Of a stretch of DNA of 64,000 nt, positions 13,561 to 25,751 are shown piece after piece. Position numbers and translations under genes: made by a program. Positions within the stretch are counted from its first letter, which is position 1. Each line of letters starts with the position of its first letter. The notes beneath the pieces were generated by a model. That model ran no database searches. It was not told the origin of the DNA and saw nothing but the letters and a program-made list of their open reading frames with translations. This DNA comes from Icerya purchasi (taxonomy: Eukaryota; Arthropoda; Insecta; Hemiptera; Monophlebidae). The DNA lies in NCBI GenBank assembly GCA_039619475.1, contig CM077116.1:1922001-1986000 (forward strand). The letters run 5' to 3'.

Positions 13561-14370
13561 TCGTCTAATCGTAATACGGCATTTTTCGAAAACAATGGCT
13601 GCCGTCGGTCGCGTTGCGGCGACATTTAAGTCGTTTCCTTATGCCGCCATTGTTAGCCGCAACACGCTAGCCGTTGCCGAAGCTCTACCGTCCCGGACGG
13701 CGACACAGCTTACGTTCCGATGCCGGGTCCGCCACAGCCCGCGACGACGCCTACGGCCGCACCAGCGGAGATACCGCTGACGGCTCTGTTGCACAAATTT
13801 CTTCTGCACAGCGCTCCATTGTTCCGAACACGTTGTTAACCAACCGCTGCTCGCTCGCGCAGCAGTGGGATACGGTCGGCAGTGCGCTCGGCTCTAGAGC
13901 ATAATGGCGACACGGTGATGCCGGCTCATCGTTTTAATTATTTTCCTACAGCATCGTCGGAAAGATTCCGCGTTCCGTCTCCGACCGGAAAGGGCCTTTC
14001 TTCTCACATTTAAATAAACCCGCTTTTGTTCTTCGCTACCCGGCGATAAAGCAGATCTCCCGATCGGTCCCCCGCGCACCGCCGGATACCCCCGCCGACA
14101 TATTCCGCGCCTAACCGCGGGTGTCGCGCCGTTCTTTTAATCGGCTTACATCTATCGATATTATCGATGTCTCATCGGGACGGCGACGGGCCTTTGTTTC
14201 CCGCGGTACTTCTCGACGCCGCCCACCGCACGCTATCGCCTACATTCTCGCGTCGCTAAATTTCATTACTGCCATCCGCCGGGCATTTTCCTCCGTCCGT
14301 TTACGTGTTCACACGCGCCGAGAGTCGGCACTGCCCGGACTCTGCTTAATAACATAATCGTTCGGTCTCG
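13561..14370. other. CpG-rich patch without recognised gene
   Basis: This is one of the most CG-rich stretches of the window, and several frames stay open for 60-78 codons on both strands at once. That is what composition alone produces. No conserved motif, splice-framed exon or RNA fold was identified. It may be a promoter or regulatory patch of a gene outside the window, but that is inference. Confidence 0.4.
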
Positions 14371-16230
14371 AGATCGCTGAAGAAGTGACGGCCGCAAAAA
14401 AAAATCTCACTGTTAAGTCGAATTCGCGAACTCTCTTTAAGACATACGGATTACGCTAGGCGATTTTTGCACAGCGCGGGAAATTGTAAAAATATGTGCA
14501 CATATGTATACATATATAGAAGAATTTTTAATTGTTGATTTTTTTTCCCCCTCGGTGCTTCATGTTTCACATAAATGCCGCCCTAAACGAACACCTCCAA
14601 TGAATTTCAGTTTTCGCAAGTCTCGTATGACTCGAATTAACAACTGCCTACTTTTGGCATTACGAAGTCGACAACAATTTTGAATTTTGATAATAAAATG
14701 CGCGACGACCACACCCCATTTTTTCTTCTTTCTTCCCCAGCCATTCCACTCTCTTTTTAATGAAATATCATTAGAGCTTTTTTTTTTTTTAATGCGAATA
14801 CAACTCGATTTTTTTTTTTTTTTTTAAAATAATTAACGAGTACTGGCAGAAATGTTTTTGTTAACGCCGCGAAATATTCGACTATTTAGCATTCTCAGCC
14901 CGTTTAACATCGAGTGTATATGCGAATGATGCGAACTGAGGAAAATGAAATTATTTCATGATGAAGAACGATATTTTTCATCATCGAGTGAATAAATGTT
15001 TTTACAACCGCGATGAAAGTGTTTCCTCCTGTATAGAGGGTGACCTAGCCCTGGATTAACGCGACTGCACAAGTCGGACAAGTACACGTTTGCGGAGAAG
15101 TCATCCGAATTCGAATTGCGAAAGGTAAACTGCGATGGAACTTAACGATGATGTAGATTACCGTAAAGTCAAACTCTCACGGCGGTAAAACTCAGAAAAT
15201 GCGCTCCAATATCAGCTCCTCGTCGTCACGATCACCTGGTTCTTCTACTGCTCAGACACATTATCATTGTTTGCGTATCATAAAATAGCCTAATACCCCG
15301 CCGACGAGGAGAGCAATAATAATACTCGTTCTAATTCTGTTCACGGCTTTTTACTTTCCATTATTTCAGTATATTTAGAGGCGCGCACAAAATCGCTATT
15401 GCTAATTTAAAAAAAAAAAAGATTTCCTTCGGGCGTTCATAATTCGATGTATAAAAGTTGCCTTTGTAATAAGGTATTTTTGATGGTAATTTTTTCACTA
15501 CTAAAACTTCGACGGTACTTGGGGATTTTTTCTCTTTATTTTTAGCGCAATACGAACTTGGCGCACCGGTTGCGATCTCAGGGACTGGAAGAGTTAAACG
15601 TAGTTTTCGTAAAATTAGGTTGCGCGTGTGAATGAGATTGAATCGGAAGAATTCGAAATTCATCTCTTTTCGGAGCTTTATTTTGCACTCTACCGTACAT
15701 AGTCATTTCCTGAATCCTTCTATCATCGCTAATTCCGATTTTAATTCCGATTATTCTAGTCGCGAGCTAATTATCCACATATTCGTTGATCACAAATTAT
15801 ACGTTTTACGAACGATACGAGTAATCCATAAAAACAGCTTTTATTCTTCTCATCTCGCCACACAGCCTCGTGTACCGTAAATGAAATTGAAACATTGTAT
15901 CGCGCATGATTATCAACAACAGGCAGTTCGACTGATTACGTAAAATGTGATACACATTTAATTCGACCGTTCGGAATTAAAAGCGTGATTGGCCACCGCC
16001 GGGCTAAGAGTTTTTAGTCGCGTAATCGCGATTATTATTACCTATTTCCTAAAAACGGAAGGACGATGGCAAAAATCACGATCGGACAATATGTGTATTA
16101 GCTGAAAAAAAAACAAAAAAAAATGCTTATCGTATCCACGAAAGAGTGTATCAGCTGCGTACGTAAAAGAAGAGCAGCCCATTTTCCTACAACGAGACGT
16201 AGTAGGATGGGTGTCGCGTAAGATACACAC
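14371..16230. other. AT-rich stretch without recognised gene
   Basis: Contains poly-T runs (about 14782-14826), poly-A near 15410 and several short palindromic ATATGTGCACATAT-like motifs near 14490. No gene or mobile element is recognised. Confidence 0.45.
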
Positions 16231-17460
16231 ATCTGCGGAGAATAATCTAGAAGCGAGAGGTGGGGTGATTGGTCGTGAGAATAAGTACGGCGCGCTCTGT
16301 GTCATTAGCGAAGCGAGTAAATGACGACGTAACAACGATAATGATAGCGATGAAATGGTTATTATTAAACGGGTACGGTGGCCGGGGTAATAAAAATATT
16401 ATGCGCGCACACTGGCCAGGTAAAAAGAAAAGCATGATCAGCTCGGTTGCAGGGATCAATGAGAGTGATGCAGCCGCGGCCGTTTTACAGCGTCGTCATC
16501 CCCGGTACCGTCTACGGCGCGAACCGACGTTATTGATGGATATGTGCCATTCGGTTGACTTTCGGTTCGTGGCCGGCCGTACGACGTACACCGCCATCCG
16601 GCACCTTTTCCAGCCGAGACCGAAACCAGAAGAGACCAGATCCGAGGAGGCGACCAGTTCCGAAAAATCATTTTCTTTTCCGAATTATAGTGATTAAGTC
16701 GGTCTGCCGTCCTCCGCCCTGCGCCATCCCATCTCCTTTCCGTCTCTGCCTCCTCCCTGATTAGAGGAATCTGGAATATCTCGGCAGCGGCGGTGGCGGC
16801 GGCGTTGGCCGAGCCGAGTAACGACCGTCGTCGATTTTCATACGATCCAGTTAAAAGTGGTGCTCTGGCGATGGCAACACGCATTCATACAGAGACACAC
16901 ACACACACAAATGCATACGGACACGCACGCATACACAAGCGCGCTCGGAGATATTGTTAATGCGGCGTATTTTATTATTTTACCGATAGGAAAGAGGATC
17001 CGAGCTGCGAGGAGGAGGAGGAGGAGGCAGCGATGTAAGGTTCGTCCAGTTTTGGAGCTGTGTGTGCATATTGAATTGTGACGGCTGATGTTGGAGCTGT
17101 GAAAGACAGACGTAATCAAACGCGCTGGAAAGATAGAAATCAGCGGCAAGTTGTGCGAGCTGCCTATTATGTATGGGCCATTTTTCTTGCTGCCGACTGT
17201 ATGCAGCTTGCGCGCTAGTCTAATGTGTCTTCTCGCGTAAAGGCGTGGTGCCGCATCTCTCGGCAGCCAAGCAGACGTTTTAACATTTCGGTAATTTATC
17301 AGAGAAATCCGGACTCGGCGGCCCTAATAATGTTTCGGCCGCTGCCGGCCGGGCATAATTTAAAGTGGTCTCTTGGCGACGGTACGCGAGAACAATGCTA
17401 CAGAGACGGCCTATTTATTTATCCGAATGGAAATGTGTGACCGCATTTTGTGTGTTACCT
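16231..17460. other. CpG-rich patch without recognised gene
   Basis: Overlapping 142-codon open frames exist on both strands (16269-16697 plus, 16456-16884 minus), which points to composition and not to a gene. A CA-rich microsatellite lies at about 16890-16935 and a GGA/GGC-rich stretch at 16785-16810 and 17010-17030. No domain is recognised. Confidence 0.45.
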
Positions 17461-18890
17461 ATGCCGCGAATCGCGATGAGTGTGTCAATTTACGACCTTT
17501 TTTTTTTTTTTTACGAATGCGGATAATGGGTAAGAAGATTTGCCCGAGCAACTGTCCGAATGAGATTGGTCTCGATCGGAAAACTCGCGAATCTCGTAAT
17601 AGCTGTGGCCAGGAAATTTTCACTATCCAAAACTGTTGAAACCGCAATTCCTTTTTAAAGAGACTTTTTAAATGTCTACAATCGGTCCGTGTTTTTTCTT
17701 TGAATATTCCCATTTTGTTGTTAAGAATATGAAAACTCTTTTTAAAATTTTATCCTCTCGCCACCTAGTTCTTTTTTCTCGGCAATTTCGCTAAAAGGAA
17801 CTTCATATAATGTTGTTTCTTCATCTAAACCATTGTGGATTTCTCGCACGGTACTTTCAGCCGATGATTAAAATCTTTTATTTAGAGAAAAAAGGAAAAA
17901 CTTTTTTAACCGCTTAATGATACGGAACATGTTAGAAAAAAAAAAAAAAAAATACACACACATGCAAAAAAAAAAATATATATAAAGGTCATTGCCTTAT
18001 AGTAAACTATCGCGGATTATGAAATTAAGCTTTTCACATCGTTTCCCTTGGCCGCTTTTATTTTCTCCGGAACTTCCCTGATATGCAACATTCAAATGCG
18101 CTTCGGACGAGGAGCGACTACTTCCGTAAATCTCTAGTTAGCCAAGTTAATTAGACAAGACTAGAGGTATAAGTGTGATAAATATGGGGGGGCTACCCCT
18201 TTTAGGTATATTGTGGGCATGAAAAACCGTATTTGTCGTCTGGAAGTACGTATTTAATGTGTAACAACAGATTCTTTGCTAATTCTTATCCCTTTCGGGG
18301 GAGCTTTTTATTACTAGAAAAAATACTTTTTCCTTTCTAATATTATTGAAATAATCTTTTCCCTTTTCTATCCTGACTTTTTCGATGGGATGTAGAATAA
18401 GAACGGGACAAATTAAATGAAAATGAGAAATAGTGTATACAAAATGCTGGGGACAAGAGCATTAACACGATCGGACGGAAAGAATCATTAGAAACACATT
18501 GAAATATCGCCTAATCTATAGCGGAGGAAACCGAAAAACACCGCGAAAGCGGCTCAACAAAAAAGACCGAGACTGCCTTTTCCTTTTCGAGTATTGCGCA
18601 AAATTAGAAGTTAAATTCTCCGAATTATTATTATAAATGTAAATAATTGAAAATAACCGGTAATATGCGGTTACTAAATTCCACCTGTTTGGTGACGTGT
18701 CGAATTGTTTTAATCCTCTTTTTTTCCGGCCTATCAAAATGCAGCTTCGAACATAATATCATCCGCTCGCAGTAAGCGCACAAATACTCGGATTCACAAA
18801 ATTAGAGAGAAGAAAAAGATTAAATTGAACGCGCAGTCGATGAAACTTGAGGGCTGGTGTTGTCCCTCGGCAGATAATGGTCATTTTTAA
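17461..18890. other. AT-rich stretch without recognised gene
   Basis: Poly-T near 17498-17512 and poly-A near 17937-17952 are the only notable features. Open frames are below 90 codons and run through homopolymers. Confidence 0.45.
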
Positions 18891-20340
18891 TTTGAAGTAA
18901 TTTCGCAAAGTCGGCGTAAGAACATTTAGCGTGCCATGACGACGCGGCTACGAAATTGTCTAATGGCGTATGTTCCCCCGTTTAGCGTAGCTCGTTTTCC
19001 AGGCGAACGGATAATTGACGCAACCCGTCACACCTTTTTTTCGTCTGATCGAATGCAGCAACTTGACACGCACAAAGTTAACCCCATCGCAGGTATCGAA
19101 ATTGTCGTCCATCTTCCTTCTCCGATGTGTTTATTTTAAATAACATTGTCGTCGTCGTTGTCGTCTCGTGGTCGTCAGCGGCGGTGGCGATGGTGATGAT
19201 TTTCCGTTAATCTGGCTAGCTCCCTTTTTTCTCTTCTTCGTTATTTCTTCGAAAACCGGATTTACTCGTAAACCGCACGCTCCTATCCCCGCAGTGTTCG
19301 CTCGACGAGGACGATTTATGGCAAAGCCGGCATTGCGACGAAGAAAATTTTACGGCCAACAATTTCCAGACATCAGAGAAGAATTAGCGGAAATTGTTGT
19401 GAAGATAAGCGACGGTCGTAAAATTATTCGAACAGATCGCTCTGGCCGGCAGCGACAACGATCTGTCCTCGCAACAGTCGAAATTAAAACTCCATCTCCC
19501 CCGGTAGCGACGGAGCGGTCTGTTCCGCGCTACGGCCGCGCGGCGGCAACAGGAACCACTCACACCATGTCGCCTAACCCCCTCTCAAAATTGATCGGGA
19601 GGATAATGACGTCGACACTATCGGCCGACCATATCTCGCGGCTCCGTGACATTTTTGTGAGTTTTTTGCCGGTAAAAATATCTAAGAACCGGTCGCGCGT
19701 TTTTGTTTTTGTTTTTTTCAGTTTCGTCGGCCTATTTTTCGTACACGAGATTACAGGAGATTACGGACGAGGATTACGCGAGATTATTCTTCGTTAGTAA
19801 CGGTCAACCGTGCAGCACGCTAGAATCCCAAGCCGCGAACGGCTACGCGGAAACTGACGACTATCGAGATTTTGCGTTTTTCGTCGTCGTCCGATGATGG
19901 GTTGCTGTTTTCGCATTTCGACGTGAACGACTTTCGTTCGCTGTAAAAGGACATTTGCCAATTTCGTTTCTGTCGCTATCGACACGTACGCTTGCTAAAC
20001 GGCTTGATCGTCGTATTTCGTTTTAGCCACTCTACGAATTTCCGCGCAATCAACGGACAGCAGGTTCGTCGAGATAACGAACTCGAACGGCGTAGCTTGC
20101 CGTTGCCGCGGAAATAATTAATTAGCGATCGGGCCGAAAGATGGGCACAGCTCTGGTTTTACTCGGAAAAGGACTTGGACAGCTAAGATCTCCAAGAGTG
20201 CGACGGTACGTGCAAACTGCGCCCAGTGTACGAGTGCTGTTGACTGTACTGGACTTGCTATCTCTCCCCACTGCCTCTTCCTCATCTTCGGCATGCTGCT
20301 CTCCAGCAAGATGCTTTCAACAATACATCTATCGTTCGGT
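18891..20340. other. CpG-rich patch; weak coding candidate inside
   Basis: This patch holds the longest open frame of the window (19168-19797, plus strand, 209 codons) and intron-like signals described separately. Outside that, GTC and GGT runs near 19150-19190 are low complexity. No gene family is recognised. Confidence 0.4.
19318..19897 (+). CDS. Weak candidate two-exon coding region, unknown product
   Basis: I do not recognise this product. The frame open from 19168 begins at a GTG; its first in-frame ATG is at 19318. A GTGAGT donor-like site at 19657-19662 and a strong acceptor-like site (T/G tract then CAG, 19719-19721) would bound a 65 bp intron, a size typical of short insect introns. 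Downstream of the acceptor two frames are open. One, ending at 19897, reads YTRLQEITDEDYARLFF, which looks protein-like. The other, in phase with the first exon, stops near 19822. The region is CpG-rich, so open frames are expected by composition, and no domain, signal peptide or homologous motif is visible. It may well be non-coding. Confidence 0.15.
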
Positions 20341-21114
20341 GTTCTTGATTAATACATTCCGAGATTATTTATTCGTTATAATTACTGTTGACATCTCTCT
20401 GCGACTAAGTCTCTGCGTCACGCATTATTGTCGTATTGCTAATTAATCGCGTAATATTCCTAGACTACACTCGTTATAATTACCTTTGACATCTTTCTTC
20501 GACTGTTGCATACGGCCGCCGTGATTATCGATTCCGTAATATTAATTAATGTTCGTTTATTCGTTAGCCCACTCGGCATCTATTTAGGCGCACCCAAAAT
20601 CTGCTTCCTCTTTCCTTTCCTTCCCGATTCTGCTCGGTAGAATTTACTTTACGGCGCTCCTGACACTTTTGCGTGAACTCTTCCTTTCTTCTCTGCCAGA
20701 GGCTCGCTAATTTTTTTCGAAGTAAATATCGATTTTTTTTTTCTTTGATCTTCGAGATTATTCACCTCTCGTAACGAAAAAAAAACAATATCATCCACGA
20801 TTGTGTGGCGCCGATTGCTATTTTCTTTTTCTTTTTTCCATTTTTGCGTTGAATTTGGTTTGTAAACGAGCAATAAAAGATTTCATCGATATTTTGTAAC
20901 ATACGCTATGTATCGTAAACTGTTACCAACAATGGATCAAAATAATTGTTACTCATTATAGAAAAAAAAAAAAAAAAGAAAAAAAGACGGATATAAAACC
21001 ATTTGAGCTTGAAATTTTTCAAGTTATAGCTTGATATCTTTATGAATAAATTACGTTATCATGCCCACATTAGTTTCCTCTAGTCGCCTCATACTTTTCT
21101 AGTTTTTACAAATT
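20341..21114. other. Gene-free stretch with short direct repeat
   Basis: A roughly 33 bp imperfect direct repeat (core TCGTTATAATTAC..TTGACATCT) occurs at 20373-20405 and 20471-20505, 98 bp apart, suggesting an old tandem duplication. A poly-A run lies near 20961-20975. No gene is recognised. Confidence 0.5.
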
Positions 21115-21331
21115 CGTCTCGATCCGGATCCGAATCGCTCCCAGGTTTAACGAGCCTGAAATAATTAGGTCCTAGAAAAATCTGAGAAAGTAAAGGTGCA
21201 TAGTCCAAAAGTAGAAAGGAACTGGCCCCAGTACTCTCATCAGATCCATTAGATCCTTAAGTACATTATGAAAAGCGTAATTCCACAATCCCCGACGCCC
21301 TGCTGACGGTATGGGACTTACTTTACTTTAC
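21115..21331 (+). mobile_element. tRNA-derived SINE copy (diverged, 5' part unclear)
   Basis: This is a copy of a SINE family seen four times in the window. Shared blocks in order are: a GAAAGTAAAG-type block, an AAACTGGCCCCAGTA block, a GATCCATTAGATCCTTAAGTAC block, ATTATGAAAAGC-TAATTCCACAATC, a CCCGACGCCCTG block, and a GGGACTTACTTTACTTTAC tail. The tRNA-like head is too diverged to show clear A and B boxes. Such elements are non-coding and use a LINE reverse transcriptase in trans. The tail of repeated CTTTA matches the other copies. Confidence 0.7.
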
Positions 21332-22195
21332 GACACGAATGGCACACAATAGCACTGCGTCTCTTGATATTTTTACGGTAAATTATACTAGTTTCTTTTT
21401 TTTTTTTTGTCAGGATCAATATTTGATACTTTAACACCATTCTTCTCAACTCTCTATGTACGATCAAGTCGCGATCCAAATCATGCATTTTATTAATACC
21501 TCTGATATGTCAAAATTTTCGAGTTTTCTGACTTACGCTTATAAAGCCCCGTCACTGATCGGTGCTGCGGTTCCTAAATATTTGTTGTTTTCGTAATATT
21601 CTCTTTCGATGTTTTAAAATCACAAAGTGCTGAATCGAATACCTTTTTTCTTTATCTCTGCTACAATAAACAGGTCAATATCTGATTTTACTTACTTCTT
21701 TTACATTATTCCGGGGAATTCTAAAATGATCGCCGCTACAGCGAGGTTTCTGGAAAGAAATTTCTCGAAGATGTATTTTTCACAATGTTTCACTTAAATT
21801 TGAAAATCGAACATGGCGGATAAAAAAAAAAGAAAAATGAAAACTTTCCAACTTTATCATGGCGCTTACAAAAGTAGCATAGGTGGGGAAGTTCGAATTG
21901 GCATTTTTACATTTATGCCGACAGCGAATAGCCGCTGCAGTAATTAATCCGCGTCTGTAAGTTAACTGAAGTATAAAACACATGCCGTATTGTGTACAGC
22001 TAAAAGAAAAATTCCGTTAGTTTTTAATTTTTGTTAAATAACTTACGAAATATTAAAATGAATCGTCAAATTTCTCGTAATACTTTTTTTTGCGTAAATT
22101 CTACGAAATATATGCTAAATGGTGTCTTGTATTTTCGTTTTTTCTATTGTACATTTCGAAAAGAGGTTTTTCGAATCACCATACTTTCTTCCGTA
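21332..22195. other. AT-rich stretch without recognised gene
   Basis: Contains a T run near 21398-21409 and no open frame above 70 codons with any motif. Confidence 0.45.
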
Positions 22196-22203
22196 CTGGT
22201 ATG
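22196..22203. repeat. Target-site duplication, left copy (8 bp)
   Basis: CTGGTATG immediately precedes the element at 22204 and recurs exactly at 22512-22519. Confidence 0.8.
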
Positions 22204-22511
22204 CGTAGGCGTACCCAGGGGGGGATTTGGGGGTTCAAACACCTCCCGAAATGGATTTTTACGTTGCTGTATTATCGTTTCAGGGTCGTAAGATGTCTGG
22301 TACCAGGCATTCTGACAGTACAACTAACTATGTATTAGTGTAAATTATTCTTAATATGAAAACGAACAGAAGTCTTATGCATTTAGAACTATTATACAAG
22401 AGATTATTAATAATTACTAAGTAAAATCCTTTTATCTGCCAAGTGTTTTTTTTAAAAATGGATCGATCCCCCCCCCCCCCCCCCCGAAAATCTTGCCTGG
22501 GTACGCCTATG
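22204..22511. mobile_element. Non-autonomous DNA transposon (MITE), hAT-like
   Basis: This is a 308 bp element with 16 bp terminal inverted repeats matching at 15 of 16 positions: CGTAGGCGTACCCAGG at the left, and CCTGGGTACGCCTATG at the right, whose reverse complement is CATAGGCGTACCCAGG. It is flanked by an exact 8 bp duplication (CTGGTATG). An 8 bp duplication is characteristic of the hAT superfamily, although some other superfamilies also make 8 bp. A G tract follows the left terminus and a long C tract (about 22468-22485) precedes the right one. The interior has no transposase, so movement would need an enzyme in trans. The near-identical ends suggest insertion was not very old. Confidence 0.8.
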
Positions 22512-22519
22512 CTGGTATG
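22512..22519. repeat. Target-site duplication, right copy (8 bp)
   Basis: Exact copy of CTGGTATG found at 22196-22203. Confidence 0.8.
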
Positions 22520-23510
22520 GGCCGCTTACCAATAGATTCCAGTAAGAATATACACATAGTCTCAGATCTTAAGATCTCTTTATTCATGGCTAATGTTTGT
22601 TTCTGCCTAATATTTAGCGTCAAAATTTCTATTTTCCCCATACGATGCTTAAACAGTTCCGCCATACCTATATTATTAATTATACGCACGAAATTCCGTA
22701 CACAGTTCACGACTATCATTTGCCTTTACAAATTGTGTAATTTTCGCGTAGTGTAGTGCGTGTTTGAAAGACTACAGAATTCTATAAAATCGGTGCCAAT
22801 TTAATAATATACCACTGCAAATATTTATGTTTTATGCCTCTTTTTTTTTGTTTTTGTCTAATCATATGTAAACATATTAACGTTAGTTCCAATAATGACG
22901 ACTTGCTTTTTAAATTTCCATAAGCGTGTAATTCGATTACGTCTGATAGCGTAGCACAACCGCTACGAGTACAATGACATCTCTTTTAGTATTCTCCTTG
23001 GATAGAAAAAAAATAAAAATGGCTTAATGTTTATTGCTCACAGGTGTTCGTCTCCGTAGCTAAAAATTGTGGTTCATCTTTTAAGAAATCGAAATCGCTG
23101 GTATAAAATGCATAATACAAATTGGTTACTATCAAAATAAGTTATAATTAATAAATATATACAAAATACAACTTCACAAAAAAAAACAAACATAAGGAAA
23201 ATATTTCAGTTTTGGTTATGACTCCAGTCGGCACTATTTTATTTATTAAAAAGTATTTTTTCGTATCTAATTTCTGTCAGTTCTAGTAAACCTAAATAGA
23301 ATGTTGTGCGTGAGCTCCTTCCTTTTTATACTTTTCCAGATTTCTCTGGTTGTAAGCAGATTAGGTATATAACCCCGAGACTTGGATAACAATTCTCGAA
23401 AATCTACGATCGAATTTAATAGGCGAGCGCACACACTTTTAGGCCATATCGCGCTACCATGTATTTTTTGCATATTTCTGTCAATTACAGTACCCTTTTT
23501 TATTTAAGGG
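22520..23510. other. AT-rich stretch without recognised gene
   Basis: Short overlapping open frames (up to 87 codons) occur on both strands around 22500-22750, with no motif. Nothing else is recognised. Confidence 0.45.
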
Positions 23511-24900
23511 AGCCAGGCCGAAGAATATTATCAATAATTAGTTACCGCGTAGAAACGGCGTGGAATGTCAGCCCCTCCCCTCACGCCATATTACAATAGT
23601 TGCAAATTATGCCACAAAATCATCAAACCGAAAATCGCCAAAGTAAACGAAGAATGTGTGAACTTTGGCCGCGAATCATAGAAAGCGGTGTTACACATTT
23701 GTGCAGCACACCCACCGTGTGCTGCGCTTTTTTTGCAACTAGTTTGGGTGGTCTATTTATCGATGAAATTTAGTGACGCCGATTATGTGCACGCTGCCGG
23801 TGTAATTTATTTCCTCGGACGAGAATGATATACGCTACATATTATTAATTCTAATTTTCATTATTATTGCGCGGCTCTTCTTCCTTTAGCTTTTTCCCTA
23901 CGCCCCCTTCCCCGCGGTCCCATGTTTAATGTTGGTTGCGATTAGACAAAGATGAAATCGCAACTGCCTTAATAGATTGGAGAAGGCGCGCGGATTAAAT
24001 CTCGCACTGAGGCGGTTCGCATAGCGCTGGACAAATTACAAAAAAAACAAAAAAAAAACGCACGAAAAATGAAAAAAAATCGGGTGGGGGGTAGGCAATA
24101 GGCAATAGGCAATAGGCAATAGGCAATGGGCAATCGGCCGAATGCGGCGATGCACAGTCGACGAAAGCTAAATGGATATGCAGAATTTAAATGGTCACAG
24201 TCACAATAAATAAACGACGACGTATCATATTAAAGCGCGCCCTGGACCTGGCTATGGTGTGTGGACGACGAGGATACCGGGCGCAAGCGGGATGAGATGG
24301 TCGAAGCAATTCCATATTGCAATAGCGGTCGAAGATATTAATGACGACGTCGCTGCTTTGACCAATGTTATTATTCCGTGCGATCGATCGGCGAGCTACT
24401 TCTCTCTGCAGAGCCTCTTCGAAGCGGGCCGGTGCGCTGTGGAACGGAGTGTGTGCGCGCAGATAAGAATCCGGCTCTCAGTCTTCGGCTAAAAGTAATC
24501 GGGTTATTTATTCGGTGTGCCTGGACGGGGCGGCTGGCGGAGTTGTGAAAACGTCGAACGACAACCGCGTCCGATAATTTCAAATGAATCTGCATAAATC
24601 AACTACACCACCGGGTGAACATCAATTAGCGCAACAAACACCTCCTCCGAACTTTGTTATTCCGCGTTCCGGTCAGATCAAATCGTTAAAGCTCCCCGCG
24701 TATTTCCCAGAGTTCGACCTCGCGCGTCACTTTGAGCTATAGCGCGCCGAGCTGACCGACTGAAGAAACACTTTGGTGGCCGCCCAACAAATTAGACGGC
24801 GCGAGTTCGCGAATTGCTCAGAGGGAAAGTGTGTGTCTTTTTTAAAAAAGTAGTCAGTTTGTGACCGAAACGGTCAACGACTACGTGGGTGCAGCATTTC
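23511..24900. other. CpG-rich patch with heptamer tandem repeat
   Basis: CG content rises, especially 24230-24800. Open frames of 74-77 codons on both strands overlap and have no motif. The heptamer repeat at 24092-24133 is listed separately. Confidence 0.45.
24092..24133 (+). repeat. Tandem repeat of TAGGCAA (six units)
   Basis: Five exact TAGGCAA units are followed by one TGGGCAA variant. It resembles a short minisatellite and is not a known telomeric motif of insects (TTAGG). Confidence 0.9.
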
Positions 24901-25370
24901 GTGCCGGACATGTGAATTCTTCGAACATGCCTTCGCGCTAAAAATGAAATTCAGAAGAAACGCCGATTTCGACGATGCTCGTTAAAAGTTACATTGAAAA
25001 TTCGTTCGATGAATCGCTTCGGTACGTTGTTGTTTATTTTTAAATTGTTTTTCTCTCCCCTTGTAACCAACCGACATCGACATTAGTAGGAGGTCTATTT
25101 TGCGATAAAGTTGAATTCGTTTTTTCTTCGAGCGCGGACTTTCCATGATTTAAAACAAAAAAACATTCAACGATGTACTAAGAACCTCCCGCGGTAGTCT
25201 CTCTCTAAGGCTCTGCATTATCGGAACAGTAAGAGAATTTTTCGAAAAAATGGAATTCCGTTTAAAGCAATTTATCACGAAATTGGGGGTCGCAGAAACA
25301 GGTCTATTCGGAATCTCGTGTCGAATTTATAGTTCAAAAGGAGGTTCCATCGTCCGCGTTTTTGTTCTTA
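24901..25370. other. Gene-free stretch
   Basis: I see no gene, RNA or repeat here beyond short A/T runs. Confidence 0.4.
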
Positions 25371-25379
25371 ATAAAAGTA
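25371..25379. repeat. SINE target-site duplication, left copy
   Basis: ATAAAAGTA at this position recurs exactly at 25621-25629, bounding the minus-strand SINE. Confidence 0.7.
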
Positions 25380-25620
25380 GTAAAAGTAAAGTAAGTCATA
25401 TACATATCCTTAATAAGGTATCATTGTGGAATTAAGCTTTTCATAATGTACTAAGCCTATAATGAATCTGATGAAAATACCTTTACTTTCCCCTAGATAA
25501 TTTTCTCTGGTATGACCAATATTCAATTTCAGATTGAGTATAAACCTGATTTGGATCGGAAACGGGACAAGTCTCGAACCCGGGTCCTCTGATTTCGTAG
25601 AGGCTACTGCTCTACCTACG
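25380..25620 (-). mobile_element. tRNA-derived SINE, best-preserved copy
   Basis: Read on the minus strand, this 241 bp copy starts with GTAGGTAGAGCAGTAGCC, which resembles the A-box region of a tRNA (RNA polymerase III internal promoter). It is followed about 45 bases later by GGGTTCGAGACT, a good B box. The body then carries the family blocks: AATCTGAAATTGAATATTGG, ATACCAGAGAAAATTATCTA, GGGGAAAGTAAAG, and TACATTATGAAAAGCTTAAT. It ends in a CTTTA-repeat tail. A 9 bp duplication (ATAAAAGTA) flanks it, as expected for LINE-driven insertion. This copy is the best source for the head of the family. The element is non-coding. Confidence 0.85.
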
Positions 25621-25629
25621 ATAAAAGTA
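25621..25629. repeat. SINE target-site duplication, right copy
   Basis: Exact match to 25371-25379. Confidence 0.7.
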
Positions 25630-25751
25630 CACATTGATGAAATTAAAGACAAAATTTAAAAACTAATTATGACCTATATATGTATATAGTTCTGTTCTTA
25701 ATAGCGATCGTTCCATATTACAAGCTCGGAAGAAACAAGAAATACCAACAT

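Noticed and set aside
16269..16884. Pair of 142-codon open frames on opposite strands
   Set aside because: Two equal-length overlapping frames on both strands in CpG-rich DNA are what composition predicts; no motif in either.
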